The notes under the pieces were generated by a model. The model was given only the letters and a program-made list of their open reading frames with translations, did not search any database and was not told the DNA's origin. The position numbers were made by a program, and so were the translations under genes. Positions 40,201-55,200 of a stretch of DNA of 64,000 nucleotides are shown in pieces (positions within the stretch are counted from its first letter, which is position 1; each line of letters begins with the position of its first letter). The stretch is from Siphonodentalium dalli (Eukaryota > Mollusca > Scaphopoda > Gadilida > Siphonodentaliidae): contig CP136064.1 of NCBI GenBank assembly GCA_032622095.1, forward strand, positions 127,521,605 through 127,585,604, given 5' to 3'.

Positions 40201-43200
40201 ATAACTCCAATGACAAAAAATAGTAGTGAAATTAATAATGGCACCACAACGGTATAATCAACTGCAAAATATACCACAATTAGAGCAAAAGTTGACACTC
40301 AAATAGGGTTGTCTAGGGTTGGGTGACATATGCTGTCAGCCATAAAGAAATGTACCACAATGAAAAGGCAATTTATAAAAAATTAACAGTCCTTTGTTTC
40401 GACTACATTAATGCGTAATATCACATAATGTATATAATAGGTTTATTATGAACCACTATATTATATGTCCTCAGGTGGAAATTATACTCCTTGTTTCATA
40501 CTTTACTATATAGCCGATCTATAGGATATTAAAATTTGAAAGGCGGTCGGTGATTCCAGGTATGCAGATATTATAGGTAGGCTTAAGAATTGTTCAACCA
40601 TTTTTGGTAATCTGCCAGTGCACAGTACAAAGTTTCCAATGAGTTTTTGTTCACAATTGTCGGATACGCATGGGAAATATTCATGTAATTTGAGTTGAAT
40701 TCTATGATAGATTTATATATGTGAACATGCACTGAACTGGAGTATGGCCACTAGCGAATTCTTCCCATCAGTCAAAGTTTTGAGGTGCATTAAAAACTCA
40801 TGTAAAACACAAACCATTAAGCAGTTAATACATCTAATCATGACATAACACGGATTGTAGAGACACACTAATTTGTTGGTTGTAATACTTTTCTATCATT
40901 TACACTTCATATTAATTGGATGGAAATGTACAGATTTCAACACCCTGCCATTTGTTGAACTTATTATCTGAACATTTCTGAGGGGAACTGCTCGTCAATG
41001 AGTCTTAAGTCAAGAAAGGGTTAAGGGCGCACTTTGTGTTCAGAATTGTGTGAACTTTACCATTTACTATAATTGAGTGGAAAAAAACCAATGAGCACAA
41101 TTGTGACACCAGGTACAGATATGCCCCAAGTAATCGACTCCTTAAACACAGCAGAATTATGGGTAACTTTTCAGGATTTAGTCGGAAATATGGCTTGTTG
41201 CCATTCATCGGAGAGCTTTCCAATGAATGGCAACAAGCCATATTTCCGACTAAATCCTGAAAAGTTACCCATAATTCTGCTGTGTTTAAGGAGTCGATTA
41301 CTTTGGGCATTACTGTATTGACACCAGGCTTTTATATACAATGTTTATGAAAATGTTCAGAAATAAGTCCTCTTTTTAACATGTCTAAAGAACTGTTTCT
41401 GCTCCATTAATATAGGAAATCTATAGGAAAAGTCTTTGTAAGCATTTACTATTAATTCATTAGACACAAGATATCAATCCCCCCATGACTGGAGCTTCCT
41501 AAAATTAATTTTGCGAAAAACCCTGTGCCAATGCATTCTCTTACATATGCGAGTCCCCATAGGGAGCCTCACATATATAATGGCCTACCAATATTTACCT
41601 TGATTTGTTAAGCCAGTACATTCTCTTATATATGCAAGGCTCTCCCTATGGGAGACTTGTATATATGCGAGAATGCATTGGCACAGGATCTTTAATGCTG
41701 CACCAGTGCAGCTCCCGCCATGAAAGGGTTAATGATATATATACAGTAATGCCCTAAGTAATCGACCCATTAACAACAGCAGAATTATGGGTAACGTTTC
41801 AGGATTTAGTCGGAAATATGGCTTGTTGCCATTCATCGGAAAGCTCTCGGGGAGAGCTTTCTGATGAATGGCAACAAGCCATATTTCCGACTAAATCCTG
41901 AAAAGTTACCCATAATTCTGCTGTGGTTAAGAAGTCGGTTACTTAGTGCATTACTGTATATATAAGACTATTTTTCTAAGCTGACTCAGCAGGGAAATAT
42001 TTCCTTTGTTTTCAATATTTTCCTTCACCTTAAAAATATTTCATTATAGAGTGGTAAATATTTAGAAACGGAAGCTAAAAGTAAATTATCAAATGTTATC
42101 GCAAGACATTTAAGTTTTCTTCAACAAAGAGCTCACACTCTATGAACTTGTTCACAGTCTTGCGAAGAGAGAATATTATGGACAATGAATAAAGATTACA
42201 GGAAAACTTATTGACTCAAGAGATTAGAATACAAGAGGTTTTACGTAATCTTCCGAATGACATTGTGTGCACCATCCAGCTAATATTTGCCAATACACAA
42301 TAAGACACCATATGATGAGACAGGAATTCAATGCTGAGATCTACACCTGCGAGCAAAGATCTGTGTTGACCCCAAGTTCACATTTGGCTTCTGTAGTCCT
42401 CAATGACACAATATCACATTCTTATCATTTTTTGGTAAAAAAAAAACAAAAAAAACAACCCAATCTGAATAAAGGCAAATATAGATGCTCCTAGTTTTAT
42501 GTGGTATCTGTTTTTAACCTATTAATCCAATCTATACTGAATGGATTTTCCCATCCAGTTATAAAAGTATACATTGGAATTGTCTATTATTCATCTGGAG
42601 GGGTTTTCAGGAAAAATAAGCAGCCAATGAGAAATTCTCTGATAATAAGTTCAACAAACGGCATTGTTGAGTTTATTATCTGAACATTTCCTATGGGAGG
42701 ATAACTACTAATCTATGATTATTTAGTATAGAGAGGGCTAAAGCCAGTTAGTATGGTGCTTTTAACTTTCACTCCACAGGTCTTGTTAAAATATCCAAGT
42801 AGACATTTTTCACATGAAGACAATCGAGGAAACAGAAAAAAGTTTATAAAAGTCGAAAATAAACCATATAATAGTCAGGTGAAGTAAAAAACAAGGGTTG
42901 CACCTGGTTGCGCATCAAAGATGGATTGGTAAAGTTTTTTTTGCCCATAAGAGTGGATCTGTCTGAAAGAGAATCACTAAAAATGGATGAATTATTAAAA
43001 GAACCATAACTCAGAAATAAGGGCCATAACTCAGGTAAAAACAAGATAATAGCCAGCGGCCATGTTTTTCATCGAAACCAATCAGATTTGATAGTTCCTA
43101 GGTGATAGAGCCCGAAGCCGCCATCGTACGCCGCCGCCGCCAGCCATATTGGCTACAAGCCGCCGCCAGCCATATTATTTCTAACGCCAGCCACATTTAA

Positions 43201-46200
43201 AAATCTCCGCCGCCGGAATTGTAAAATGGCTGAGCCGTGTGCATGGGCTTATATGTCAAGCACAACTGTTCTGTGAATCGCAAAGAACTAAACCGCATTG
43301 CCTAATATTGGTATACTCGCATGGACATAGCATGGTTGTTATATTATCAGAACACATGGCTCCTTAATGTGGAATAGACTATCCCAATGCATGCTTTCAT
43401 ATAACTGAATGGGCGCATCCATTCGGTATTGAAAGGGTTAAAATATAAATTGTTTATATCGACAACACCCAGTCTAAGACATCACTGGCATTTGTCAATA
43501 TATACACATAAGAATAGAAAATAGTTTGAAATATTATATATCATTACTATCGGGTTCATCATTCAATGATGCATGCATATATCGCAAGATGGCAGTGGTG
43601 ATAGCAGTCAGAAGTCCCAATGTAACTACTTATACCGATTAGATAGTAGGCCTATATCCATGCCAATCCTTCGTGAATTTTCGCCATAATGGAAAAGCCC
43701 AACATCAAAAGATTACGTGTGGTCTCGAATTATACGGGTTCACCACAAACGCTAAAAAAACGGCGTCTATAACCGGTAACAGGGGATTAGGAACATTTCG
43801 GAAACGAAAATACGCTGAATGATAACATCTCAGCCGGCTGAGCCGCCATATTTCGTCAGCCACGAACGTCGTGACTGAGCCGGCTTAGCTAGTTAACCAG
43901 CCACGAAAATCGGTTGAGCCAGCCATGAAAACTATTTGTCGTGGCTTCGGGGTCTACTAGGTGATGTGATCCTAAACAAGCCTGTAAAGTTTCAAAAACA
44001 ATTCTCCAATATATGTGGGCTGCAGGGTGTACCACGTGCTGATGGATTTGTAATTGAAATCCAAGATGGCTGCTGGCAGCTATGTTTTCTTAAACAAATC
44101 GGGAAAAAGGGAGGCTCCCATCTAGAGGTCACCCGAAGAGCCATATGAATTTTGATGATGATTGGATGAGAAATGTGACCTTTAAGGTGTGCCAAAGGAT
44201 TTAGTCATAAAAAGAATAAAGTCCTAGATGCATGGCCACTGACAGCCATGTTTTTAACAGAATACAGAAAAAATAGAAAGCACCCATCTAGAGGTCACCC
44301 CGAGGATCCATATGAAGTGTGGTGATGATCAGATGAGGGATATGCTCTGTAGGGTGTGCTAAAGGATTTAGTGCAAAGAGTTAAATCCAAGATGGCTGCC
44401 GATCGCCATGTATTTCATTGAAAATCATTCAAATTTGATAGCTCCCATCTAGAGATGATCCTAAAAGTGGTCTGTAGGGTGTGCCAAAGGATTTAGTGAT
44501 GCAAAGAGTAAAATCCAAGATGGCTGCAAGCAGCCATGTTTTTCATTGAAAATCGGTCAAATTTGACAGCTCCCATCTAGAGGTGATCCTAGATCCATAT
44601 ACCGAATATCGTTGAAATCCGTCGAAGTTTGTATGAGTTAGTGAACGACCAAAACCACTAAAAATAGTCAAACTAAGGCCCATAATGCTCGTATGAAATA
44701 TTGGACAAACCTGGTTTTCGAAATCGAGCTAGATATTGTTGCAACAGACCCATATACCAAATATCAATTAAATTGGTTGATGTTTGTTTGAGTTATCGCA
44801 TTTATAACGGTCTCGCATCCATCTGGAATGCCGGCTCCCTCGGACGCCCGCCTGCCTACCGACCTCGCCAAAGCATAAGTCGAGTTTTTGAAAAAACTTG
44901 ACTAAAAACAGACTGATACCATAATCAAAGTCTCATGAAATCCCACCCATTAAGTTTGTATATTCCATGAATTAATAATATAATATAATATACGTACTAA
45001 ACTTCCTTGCTAATAAAAGTCTATCATGTTTTAAAGTTTATTTTAAAAACTTGATAGATTTATGACTGCATTTAGAGAGACAGAATTCTCACAAAGTCAC
45101 ATGTCCCAGACCTTATTTACCACAATTGGATTGTCAAGGCTTATTTAGTATAGGTCAATAGTTGGCCTGAATAGGTCAAACTATGACCCGATTCTTTGAA
45201 AAGATATACGCTTAATGTTGGGAAATAATTACCGAAGATTACTTAATTGTCGTAATAAATCATACAGCGTTTTGTCGTGTTTTATGGCACATGACTCTAA
45301 CCTCTATCGGAAAGGAAATCAATCGTTTGAAGCCAGAAGAGTATTGTTCGATAAAGAATATAAGGTTTATGATTCATGTTACCCTTTAAAGTGATAGACC
45401 CAGTTTCATTGTTAGGCTGGTTGATTGTAGTATTATAAACCTTTAGTAAACAGCTTTACAAATGTATCTATGTCAGTAGATCTTTTCATGGTCATACGAC
45501 AACAAATTTATTTAACAAAAGTAATATTATTCTGACATACAGTAATGCCCTACATAATCGACTCCTTAACCACAGCAGAATTATGGGTAACTTTTCAGGA
45601 TTTAGTCGGAAATATGGCTTGTTGCCATTCATTGGAAAGCTCTCAGTGAGAGCGTTCCGATGAATGGCAACAAGCCATATTTCCGACTAAATCCTGAAAA
45701 GTTACCCATAATTCTGCTGTGGTTAAAGAGTCGATTATTTAGGGCATTACTGTTTAATTTTTCTCCATTTCAAATCCAGCAGCTCAGAGAAATCAGAAAT
45801 GATGTTCAGTTTAATCCAAATGCAAATCAGTGGCATCAGTTCTTTCAATTTTCCAGATGTGATGGACTGGGGTTACTGTAAGGAAATATTGTCCAAAACA
45901 ATAAAAGGCCGCAGGTCCCCCGAATAAGGTGGCATTATTTGACAGGTGACAATTTTTTAAATAAAATTTTTATTCTGGTAACAAAACTTTGCTTCCAACT
46001 TTCTATATTGTTAATGCTGATTATGCACCTAGTTTATTTAATTGCACAGATTAATCTATGAAGTTATTAAAACCAAAATAATCAACAAGGGTCATAACTG
46101 TGTTAAAAATGAGTGGACCAGACAGGAATTCAAAATTTACCTGTATTTTCATGTAAGTAATCCATATAACAAATTTGAAAACAAACAGATAACTAAAACT

Positions 46201-49200
46201 AAAGTTATCATCTGCAAACCAAAATAATCGGCAAATTCTAAATAGAAAAGACATCTGGTAAAAATGGGCGGACCAAAACCCAAAATCGAACTTGATCTGT
46301 GCCCTTTATAACAAATAAGTTCACATACACCAAATATTATTTAATTTCATTAATTATTACTGAAGATATCATCCACTATCATCTGGAATGGATGGACCAG
46401 TGATTTCTATGGTGATTAGAATTTATTTCGGAGGACAACATATGATAAACCAAGTCCTGGTTGCTCAATATATACATTATATAGTAATAAAGAGTGTTTT
46501 TTGTTAATATTTCGGACCTTTGTTCTCCTGAAGTGTGTATAAACTAGACAAAAGATTATAGGCCACTTTTAATTTATGTCTTCTTAAATCAAACCTAGTA
46601 TTTCCTGGCATGGTTACTATTGACATGACAATTTAAACACGGAGTGTAAAATATGATTGTTTGGTTTTAATACACCGAAACACGCAGCTAAGATATTTTG
46701 TGTCATATGAATTATTTACCTTGTGATTCCGAAATTTGAAGCTATTCTGATTGAAACCTTTTCTGTTTTCCACTGTCATGTTGTCGCAAACTTATGTCCA
46801 TACAAGATAATTATTAACAGAAAGAAATCCCAGATAATATAGTCCCTTTTGCACTTTCAGAGTGCATGCGCTACCTGCTGGGAATTAATGAATCATTTAT
46901 GTGCACGTTTATACCAGAACACGAAGATAATACATCCTTGTCAGTCATTAACTGCAGTGGCTTTTCAAGTTTATTGCGGAGGACTGTTTGCTTGAGACTG
47001 TACATGGATGACTTGACTTATGACGGAAACAAGCCATCAGTCTATATTGACTGCCTATGAATAGTATACCACTTAATAAGTGACATGCCCAACAGCATTC
47101 TTAATCTGAAGAAAATCCACTATGTAAAGACCATTTAAACTATACACTATTAGGGAGCGAGTTGTTATTGTTAGTGAATGGTAGCTAAGAATTATATCTA
47201 AATTGTATTGCACTAATGTGCCAAGGACAATATAGGATATGCATCAAATATTAAAACAAATTTTATTCTTGATAGCACATGGATACCCAAATATGAGTTA
47301 AGATTTTTCTAATAAGAACATGTAAACATGTTGTTTACAAATATTAGAAGAAATTAAGCGTAAATTATCACAATTAGGAGTGACAATATAGGGATGATTT
47401 GAATGATATAATTGAAGTCACATGCTGGTTTTAAACATTTGTTCATGATTAAATTTTATCTTGGGTCCAATTTAAATATGAATTCAAATATAATTATTTG
47501 TAGATTTGGGTTTAGATATCAATTAAATAGCTAGATTATTATGAAACTAAAGAGAACAATCGGTGTTTCAGCAGACTATTATGAAACTAAAAAGTACAAT
47601 CGGTGTTTCAGCAGACTATTATGAAACTAAAGAGAACAATCGGTGTTTCAGCAGATTATTATGAAACTAAAGAGAACAATTGGTGTTTCAGCAGATTATT
47701 ATGAAACTAAAGAGAACAATCGGTGTTTCAGCAGATTATTATGAAACTAAAGAGAACAATCGGTGTTTCAGCAGACTATTATGAAACTAAAGAGAACAAT
47801 CGGTGTTTCAGCAGACTATTATGAAACTAAAGAGAACAATCGGTGTTTCAGCAGACTATTATGAAACTAAAGAGAACAATCGGTGTTTCAGCAGATTATT
47901 ATGAAACTAAAGAGAACAATCGGTGTTTCAGCAGATTATTATGAAACTAAAGAGAACAATCGGTGTTTCATCAGATTATTATGAAACTAAAGAGAACAAT
48001 CGGTGTTTCAGCAGATTATTATGAAACTAAAGAGAACAATCGGTGTTTCAGCAGACTATTATGAAACTAAAGAGAACAATCGGTGTTTCAGCAGACTATT
48101 ATGAAACTAAAGAGAACAATCGGTGTTTCAGCAGACTATTATGAAACTAAAGAGAACAATCGGTGTTTCAGCAGACTATTATGAAACTAAAGAGAACAAT
48201 CGGTGTTTCAGCAGATTATTATGAAACTAAAAAGTACAATCGGTGTTTCAGCAGACTATTATGAAACTAAAGAGAACAATCGGTGTTTCAGCAGATTATT
48301 ATGAAACTAAAGAGAACAATCGGTGTTTCAGCAGACTATTATGAAACTAAAGAGAACAATCGGTGTTTCAGCAGACTATTATGAAACTAAAGAGAACAAT
48401 CGGTGTTTCAGCAGACTATTATGAAACTAAAGAGAACAATCGGTGTTTCAGCAGATTATTATGAAACTAAAGAGAACAATCGGTGTTTCAGCAGACTATT
48501 ATGAAACTAAAGAGAACAATCGGTGTTTCAGCAGACTATTATGAAACTAAAGAGAACAATCGGTGTTTCAGCAGACTATTATGAAACTAAAGAGAACAAT
48601 CGGTGTTTCAGCAGACTATTATGAAACTAAAGAGAACAATCGGTGTTTCAGCAGACTATTATGAAACTAAAGAGAACAATCGGTGTTTCAGCAGACTATT
48701 ATGAAACTAAAGAGAACAATCGGTGTTTCAGCAGACTATTATGAAACTAAAGAGAACAATCGGTGTTTCAGCAGATTATTATGAAACTAAAAAGTACAAT
48801 CGGTGTTTCAGCAGACTATTATGAAACTAAAGAGAACAATCGGTGTTTCAGCAGACTATTATGAAACTAAAGAGAACAATCGGTGTTTCAGCAGACTATT
48901 ATGAAACTAAAAAGTACAATCGGTGTTTCAGCAGACTATTATGAAACTAAAGAGAACAATCGGTGTTTCAGCAGACTATTATGAAACTAAAGAGAACAAT
49001 CGGTGTTTCAGCAGACTATTATGAAACTAAAGAGAACAATCGGTGTTTCAGCAGATTATTATGAAACTAAAAAGTACAATCGGTGTTTCAGCAGACTATT
49101 ATGAAACTAAAGAGAACAATCGGTGTTTCAGCAGATTATTATGAAACTAAAGAGAACAATCGGTGTTTCAGCAGATTATTATGAAACTAAAGAGAACAAT

Positions 49201-52200
49201 CGGTGTTTCAGCAGATTATTATAAAACTATTTTAAAAGAGAGCAATCAGTGTTTCAGCAGATTCCCCAAGACACTTTTATAGATGAGACAATGAAAAACA
49301 TCAATACAAAGACGGAGAATGAACTACTACACATGTGGGTGAATTTTGAAAGAAGCGCAGATCAAAATTTAGGATACAGCGAGAAAGAAACCGCGTATCT
49401 CAAAGTATTGTAAATTATAAATAAAATTTTTAAAGAGATATATTGACAACAATGGTTGTAACTTCTATAGTCAAATGTTTTGTTATTCTATTACCCTGAT
49501 AACAAAGTTTGAGTATTTAGTGATATTCAGTATCTATTTATTGCCTATTGTCAGGGTTTCCACTATTCGGATGATTGAGTTGTTCAACTGCAAACCGTAT
49601 CAAAGGTCAAGGTTGGCGATTATCGCAATACGATAGGGGAACACTCCGACGTTCATATTCAGATCATCATTTTTGTAACTCGCTGAAGTTTCATGGGAAA
49701 ATAGCTGTTTTAAATTTATTTGTCATTCCATATATATTTATCACCCCATTTATTATTCCTTTTCATGAAAATAAAATAAAACAAGTTCTTATGCATGAAA
49801 TTGGCGATAACATTGTCCCCAGAGTACATTGTACTTGTGATAGTTACGTTACACACATGGTATTCCCCTATTGCGATAATCGCCAACTGAAAAGGGTATC
49901 GGAATGCGAACCAGATATTCGTACGGCCTGTTTTTCGTACTGATATTCTGAAGCATAGTTGATAACTAAGAGCTCAGCCCCCTCACTATGCTGGTTTGAC
50001 TGCTGCCATCACATGCATTTTCATAATTAAATCTAAAAAAAATTATTTAAGTGTTTTGTCAGTTTCAATTCATTCTGGCTTGATCTAGCAATTTACAAAT
50101 GAATATCATTAGACAGTTTCTCAGAATAACACAGAATGAATTTTAACCAACAAAAATTGAAACATATAGTGATTTCTTCCATATTCTGTGTATGTGATGG
50201 CAGTGATCAGGCCAGCATCGCAGGGGACTGAACTCTGCCTTGCAATTTGAGTTGGTACATGTAGCCATGCATGGGGGTAGGAAATATCTGTATTCAACTG
50301 AAACTTCAACATATCATGAGTCGTGACGTCATGGGCCTGGAACCGAGTGCGTGGAAGTTTGCTAAGGTCTGTTTGGGCTACATGGGGGTAGGAAATATCC
50401 GTATTCAACTGAAACTTCAACATATCATGAGTCGTGATGTCATGGGAACCGAGTGCGTGGAAGTGATGATTGATTTGTCTTTGACTTATGCCGATATATA
50501 AAGCGTTATGATAGAGGACTGTGTCATTGTCAGGGAAGGGAATGAGGCTGCTGGACAGCCGGCCTCTCATAGTAGCAGAAACCCTGCTTTTGTTGCAAAA
50601 TAACTGGAGAAAGCCCTGCCTACACACAAAAAATTTACTGAAACCTCAAAATAAACATTAATTCTTCATTCCAGGTCTTTCGGATTGAAAATTTACACAT
50701 GGCATAAAGTCAGGCCTATATATATGAACTTATTTTCTCAAGCTTGATCTCACCTTTAACCTGTACATTTTTGTTGTCCAGCTAATTAAGTCTATCTCTC
50801 CAGCAAAAAAACAAATCCAGAATACGCCAGAGTCTTGAGTCCTTTTCAAATATTCATAACAATTAAATTATCTCTATCTATTTTCCACTGAAATGATTCT
50901 TGTGTCCTAGCTTTGGGCTAAAGTTCATTTCAATATCCTGATATTCCAAAGCTAAGTGACAATGAATAACTAATGTTACATACATAAAACATAAAAGCTT
51001 TCACTCAAGTATTCCAAGAACATATGTCCTAAATACTCATCATAAAAAGAAATGTGAAATTTCTCTCAAGTATTCCTAGTTTTTGTCCAGATCATCGAAT
51101 ATTCAACATAAAACCAAATGTGAATATTGTTTCAAGTACTCTGATTAATGTCCGAAATACTTAAAATGAACTGCAACAGTCAGGAAAATCGAACATATAA
51201 AGCTGTGAAAGCTTTCATTGTTACAAAGGGAATAATCAATGGCCCAGAGAATTATGCAGACATAGTCCAAATCCCCATAAAATTAATCTGCATTGAGGAT
51301 TTGCTCTAGACATTCTGAGCTCTCTAGGGAGATTTTGTTATTAATTATAGCCTCCCAGATTTACCAGTTATGGGCTGGATGATTTTATTGATCCCAGATC
51401 ATTTTCTTACTTGACTTTACAGTGATTAATTAAGGTGTGACATGTGGCCAAGGTGTTAATGGCTTCTACATATCGATCAAAACTCATTTTTCACTGGAAC
51501 ATCTGAGATATTGCAATAGAATGGTAAATTTTTTATAATCATGAAAGGTATTCCGATTGGGCAGATTTTATGGCAGATCAATATATGTTGTATCATGGCT
51601 GATGACTGGGTTTGAGAATTAAAGGTGTTTTAACTCCCTCCATGCCATAAATTATATTTCAAGTTTAAAACGACATATAAAAGAATATAATCTTTATGCC
51701 TCAAAGTAAACTAGTAACTGCTTTCTTGTGATCAAATCAGGTTGATACATATATATTATATTCATTTCAAACTTTATATGTTGTAAAACCACTTCTTCAA
51801 ATGATAAGAAACTGTCACATCAAGCCAGTGTCTAGTGAAGCAAATAAATTATTACTAGTGATGGGATGTTTTGAAATTTTGACTCGGTTTTGTTTTTGAC
51901 TAAAAGAGTTGACTCGGTTTTCATTTTGGTTTTTGTCATGGATTGCATATATGTGTTGAGAGGAAAGCTGAATGTGCCAAGATTCGGTTGGTATTAATCA
52001 AGTAAGAAGACATTTGTGCCGAGATCAAGGGGGTCGTGTGATGATGAATATAATTGGGCCGATTCACAATTTCCCACTCATGTGTGATATTGCCACTGAG
52101 TATAAAGTAGTTCAAGATATTTTGTTAAGTATTATGTGAATTTTGAACTACTGAGTCAGCTGATAGCTACTGGCACAACAAGACTCAAGAGTACAGTAAC

Positions 52201-55200
52201 AACACGAACTTGTCGGGATTCAGGAAGCATAAAAAGACATGTTTCTGTGACATAATTAGGTCAGTGAGGCATCTTCACCTCGGTAATAGACTATATACCC
52301 GCCCTTGGTCTCTCTACGTTATCAGAACTCTTTAAGAGCCAGGGCCCCTCCCCTGGTGCATACCCCAGGGTAAAAAAAATGGGGGGTGGAGGTCGGTACA
52401 TGGGGGTAAATGCTGGTGTAAACATATTTATTTCCGAATGGAATAGAATTTAACATAAGTTCAGGCATACATAGATTGGTTCATGTTTGCTGGTTTGGTT
52501 AAACTGTTAATAGGGAGTCTCTCATCGAGGCATGTATAATAGCAAACAGGGATTTTTTGGCGACCTGTTCATTCGACTGTTGAAAAAGAACAAAAACATT
52601 TGCTTATGATAATGATAACAACAAGATAGCTGATAGACCAAGTCTTTTGATCACAACATCTTGAGATATTGGTTGGGATGATGCTGTTTTTTGGACTGAG
52701 TCCCATCTCGTTACTCTTCTATAATGGACATTACGCCCAGAATCATGGGCGGGAGTTATCTTGCTTGTGTGTCTTCGGATTAGGTCAAATGGAAGCTTTG
52801 CTTATATGAACAGAGGGCAGCCTTCCCAAGCATGATGATATCAAACATGCATCTATCAGAGGTCCGTTAGATATCAAAGCAACAAGATACAGTAATGCTC
52901 TAAATAATCGACTCCTTAACCACAGCAGAATTATGGGTAACTTTTCAGGATTTAGTCGGAAATATGGCTTGTTGCCATTCATCAGTAAGCTCTCCCCGAG
53001 AGCTTTCCGATGAATGGCAACAAGCCATATTTCCGACTAAATCCTGAAAAGTTACCCATAATTCTGCTGTGGTTAAGGAGTCCATTACTTAGGGCATAAC
53101 TGTATATAAGTAAACAAAGTATTGTTTTCCAGAGAATTTCTATGTTTCCCATTATCAGAAAATGCATGTAAAAAATACAGTAAACAATTGAATCTTCACT
53201 ATTCCTTTTTATATCACGGTAATTATCATTTTGAAGACAGATAATTGCGGACATGTCAGATTAATCACATTCAGAGGTTTAGGGGTCATCTCAAAACTCT
53301 AATCGGTACCGATTGACATTTACCGATTGTAATCAAGCCTTTTGAATCGGAAACAATCGGTAAGTCGGATAGCGTAGTTACGTTTAGAGCGTCATGAACG
53401 GAAAAATCGGTACCGATTCTACCGATCAATGCACAAGACATCAAAAGAGGGAACGCCACAGTCGGTAAGACAATCGGTGAAATCGGTACCGATTGAGACG
53501 TTTAACGTTCGATTTCTGTTACATGAAAGAGTGAACGCCGCAGTCGGTAAGACAATCGGTGAAATCGGTACTGATTGAGACGTTTTACATTGTATCGTCG
53601 TTGTATGAAAGCAACACGCATCTGTCGTTGTTAACCCCAGAACAGAGATCATCGGGGATTCCCCCCGGAAAAAATCCTATGACCCCTACACATTTACGAT
53701 AATGGGACAATCCTGGATCAACTCTGTGCACTACTTTTACTTTGCACGCGCTTAAATTAAAAAAATTTAAATGCACGTCTTATATGAGATATAAAAGTGA
53801 CCATTATAAAATCCGCACACTGTGTGAATAATATTTTATTCAAAATACAAATGGATTAATGTTAAATCTACGCTAAACAGTACTTTTTCGGCACTATTTT
53901 GACCAATTCTCTCGTATTCCTCCGCACACATTTTCGGAAGTTTGTTTTGCGTGCATACTGTCATTTTTGAAGTCAATGTGACGTTTTCGAAGCATTATCA
54001 ACTTAATCAAGGTGAATCGACACACATCAAACAAAATTATTATTTATATTTTATTTTTTACAAAGACAAAAAGCCGTTCTGTCCTTTTGTTTTCAATTAT
54101 AAATAGTAATCTAACAGACACTCGAAAGCATGTGTTTGTCAAAAAGTAAACAGATTCGAGGTACCTGGCACATGCAGTGAGCCGACGATTTGCAGTATGT
54201 TTTCATATACTTATTCAATCGGTAATTTTGTTTCTAAGCATCGTGTAAATGGAATAGAGATGGGCGGTTAACCGTGGAATCAGTTCGGTTTCGGTTGTCG
54301 GGAAAAACAGGAAATGACAACCGTGGTAAGTTGGAAAAACCCGTAGTTTCGGTTGTCACAACTTCCTGTAATCATGGCAGAACACGACGAACAAACGAGT
54401 CCTGTGTGGAAATATTTTTCAAAGAAAGATAAGAAATCTAAGTGTGCCGCCTGTAATATATGCAGAAAGGAGTTCGCATGGTGAAATCGCGCGACGAATT
54501 AATTACGTTGCTTCCGTGTACACCTATTTTCGCCATAGTAAACACAACATGTTATTTTAAGCATTAAGGCCGTACAAATACTCTGAAAGGTGAATTTGAT
54601 AACGAGGATACGATATGAAAAGGTATCAATGATTGTTACCCCGCATTCCCTATTAGTTTTTATCACTGTTTAGATGTTAAATCGTCAAATATATTTGTGC
54701 GCCGTTGATTAAAAATGTTATGCCGGAATCGGAGCCGGAATGAATTATAACGTTTGTCGGTAAACTGTTGAGAAATAGCACTCATTCAGGTGACTTGTAT
54801 TGGATGCATGTATACTGTATAGTGTGTACAATATTATGTTCCCTAAATATGGTAATAGGCATATAGCCAGATAATGTGATTGAGAGATTCTAGTCATGTT
54901 TTATTTTCATTTTGTTGTTTATTTCAAATTTTATTTTTCAAATCATAACTATACACATATATCTAGTCACACACATTAGTTTTATGCCAATATAAATGAT
55001 CATTATATTATTTCACACTTATGATCATATGATGCTGAATTGCAGTCATATACAATACACAGACTCACTTGCATTCTAGCACTGCCACTCGACATGGACA
55101 TTAACAATACACATGTAATAGTAACAATATGATACATAATTTAATATTATAAAAGGACATGTACCTCACAAGTTATGGTGATACAATTGGTGTGTTTTCT

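Noticed and set aside
47534-49263. CRISPR-like regular repeat pattern
   Set aside because: There are no unique spacers; the 40-bp units are contiguous and the DNA is from an animal.
49575-49943. 122-codon open frame
   Set aside because: It overlaps the inverted ends of a short TIR element and has no recognisable domain.
50121-50627. 168-codon minus-strand frame with an internal peptide repeat
   Set aside because: It arises from the roughly 90-bp direct duplication, with no splice support or family match.
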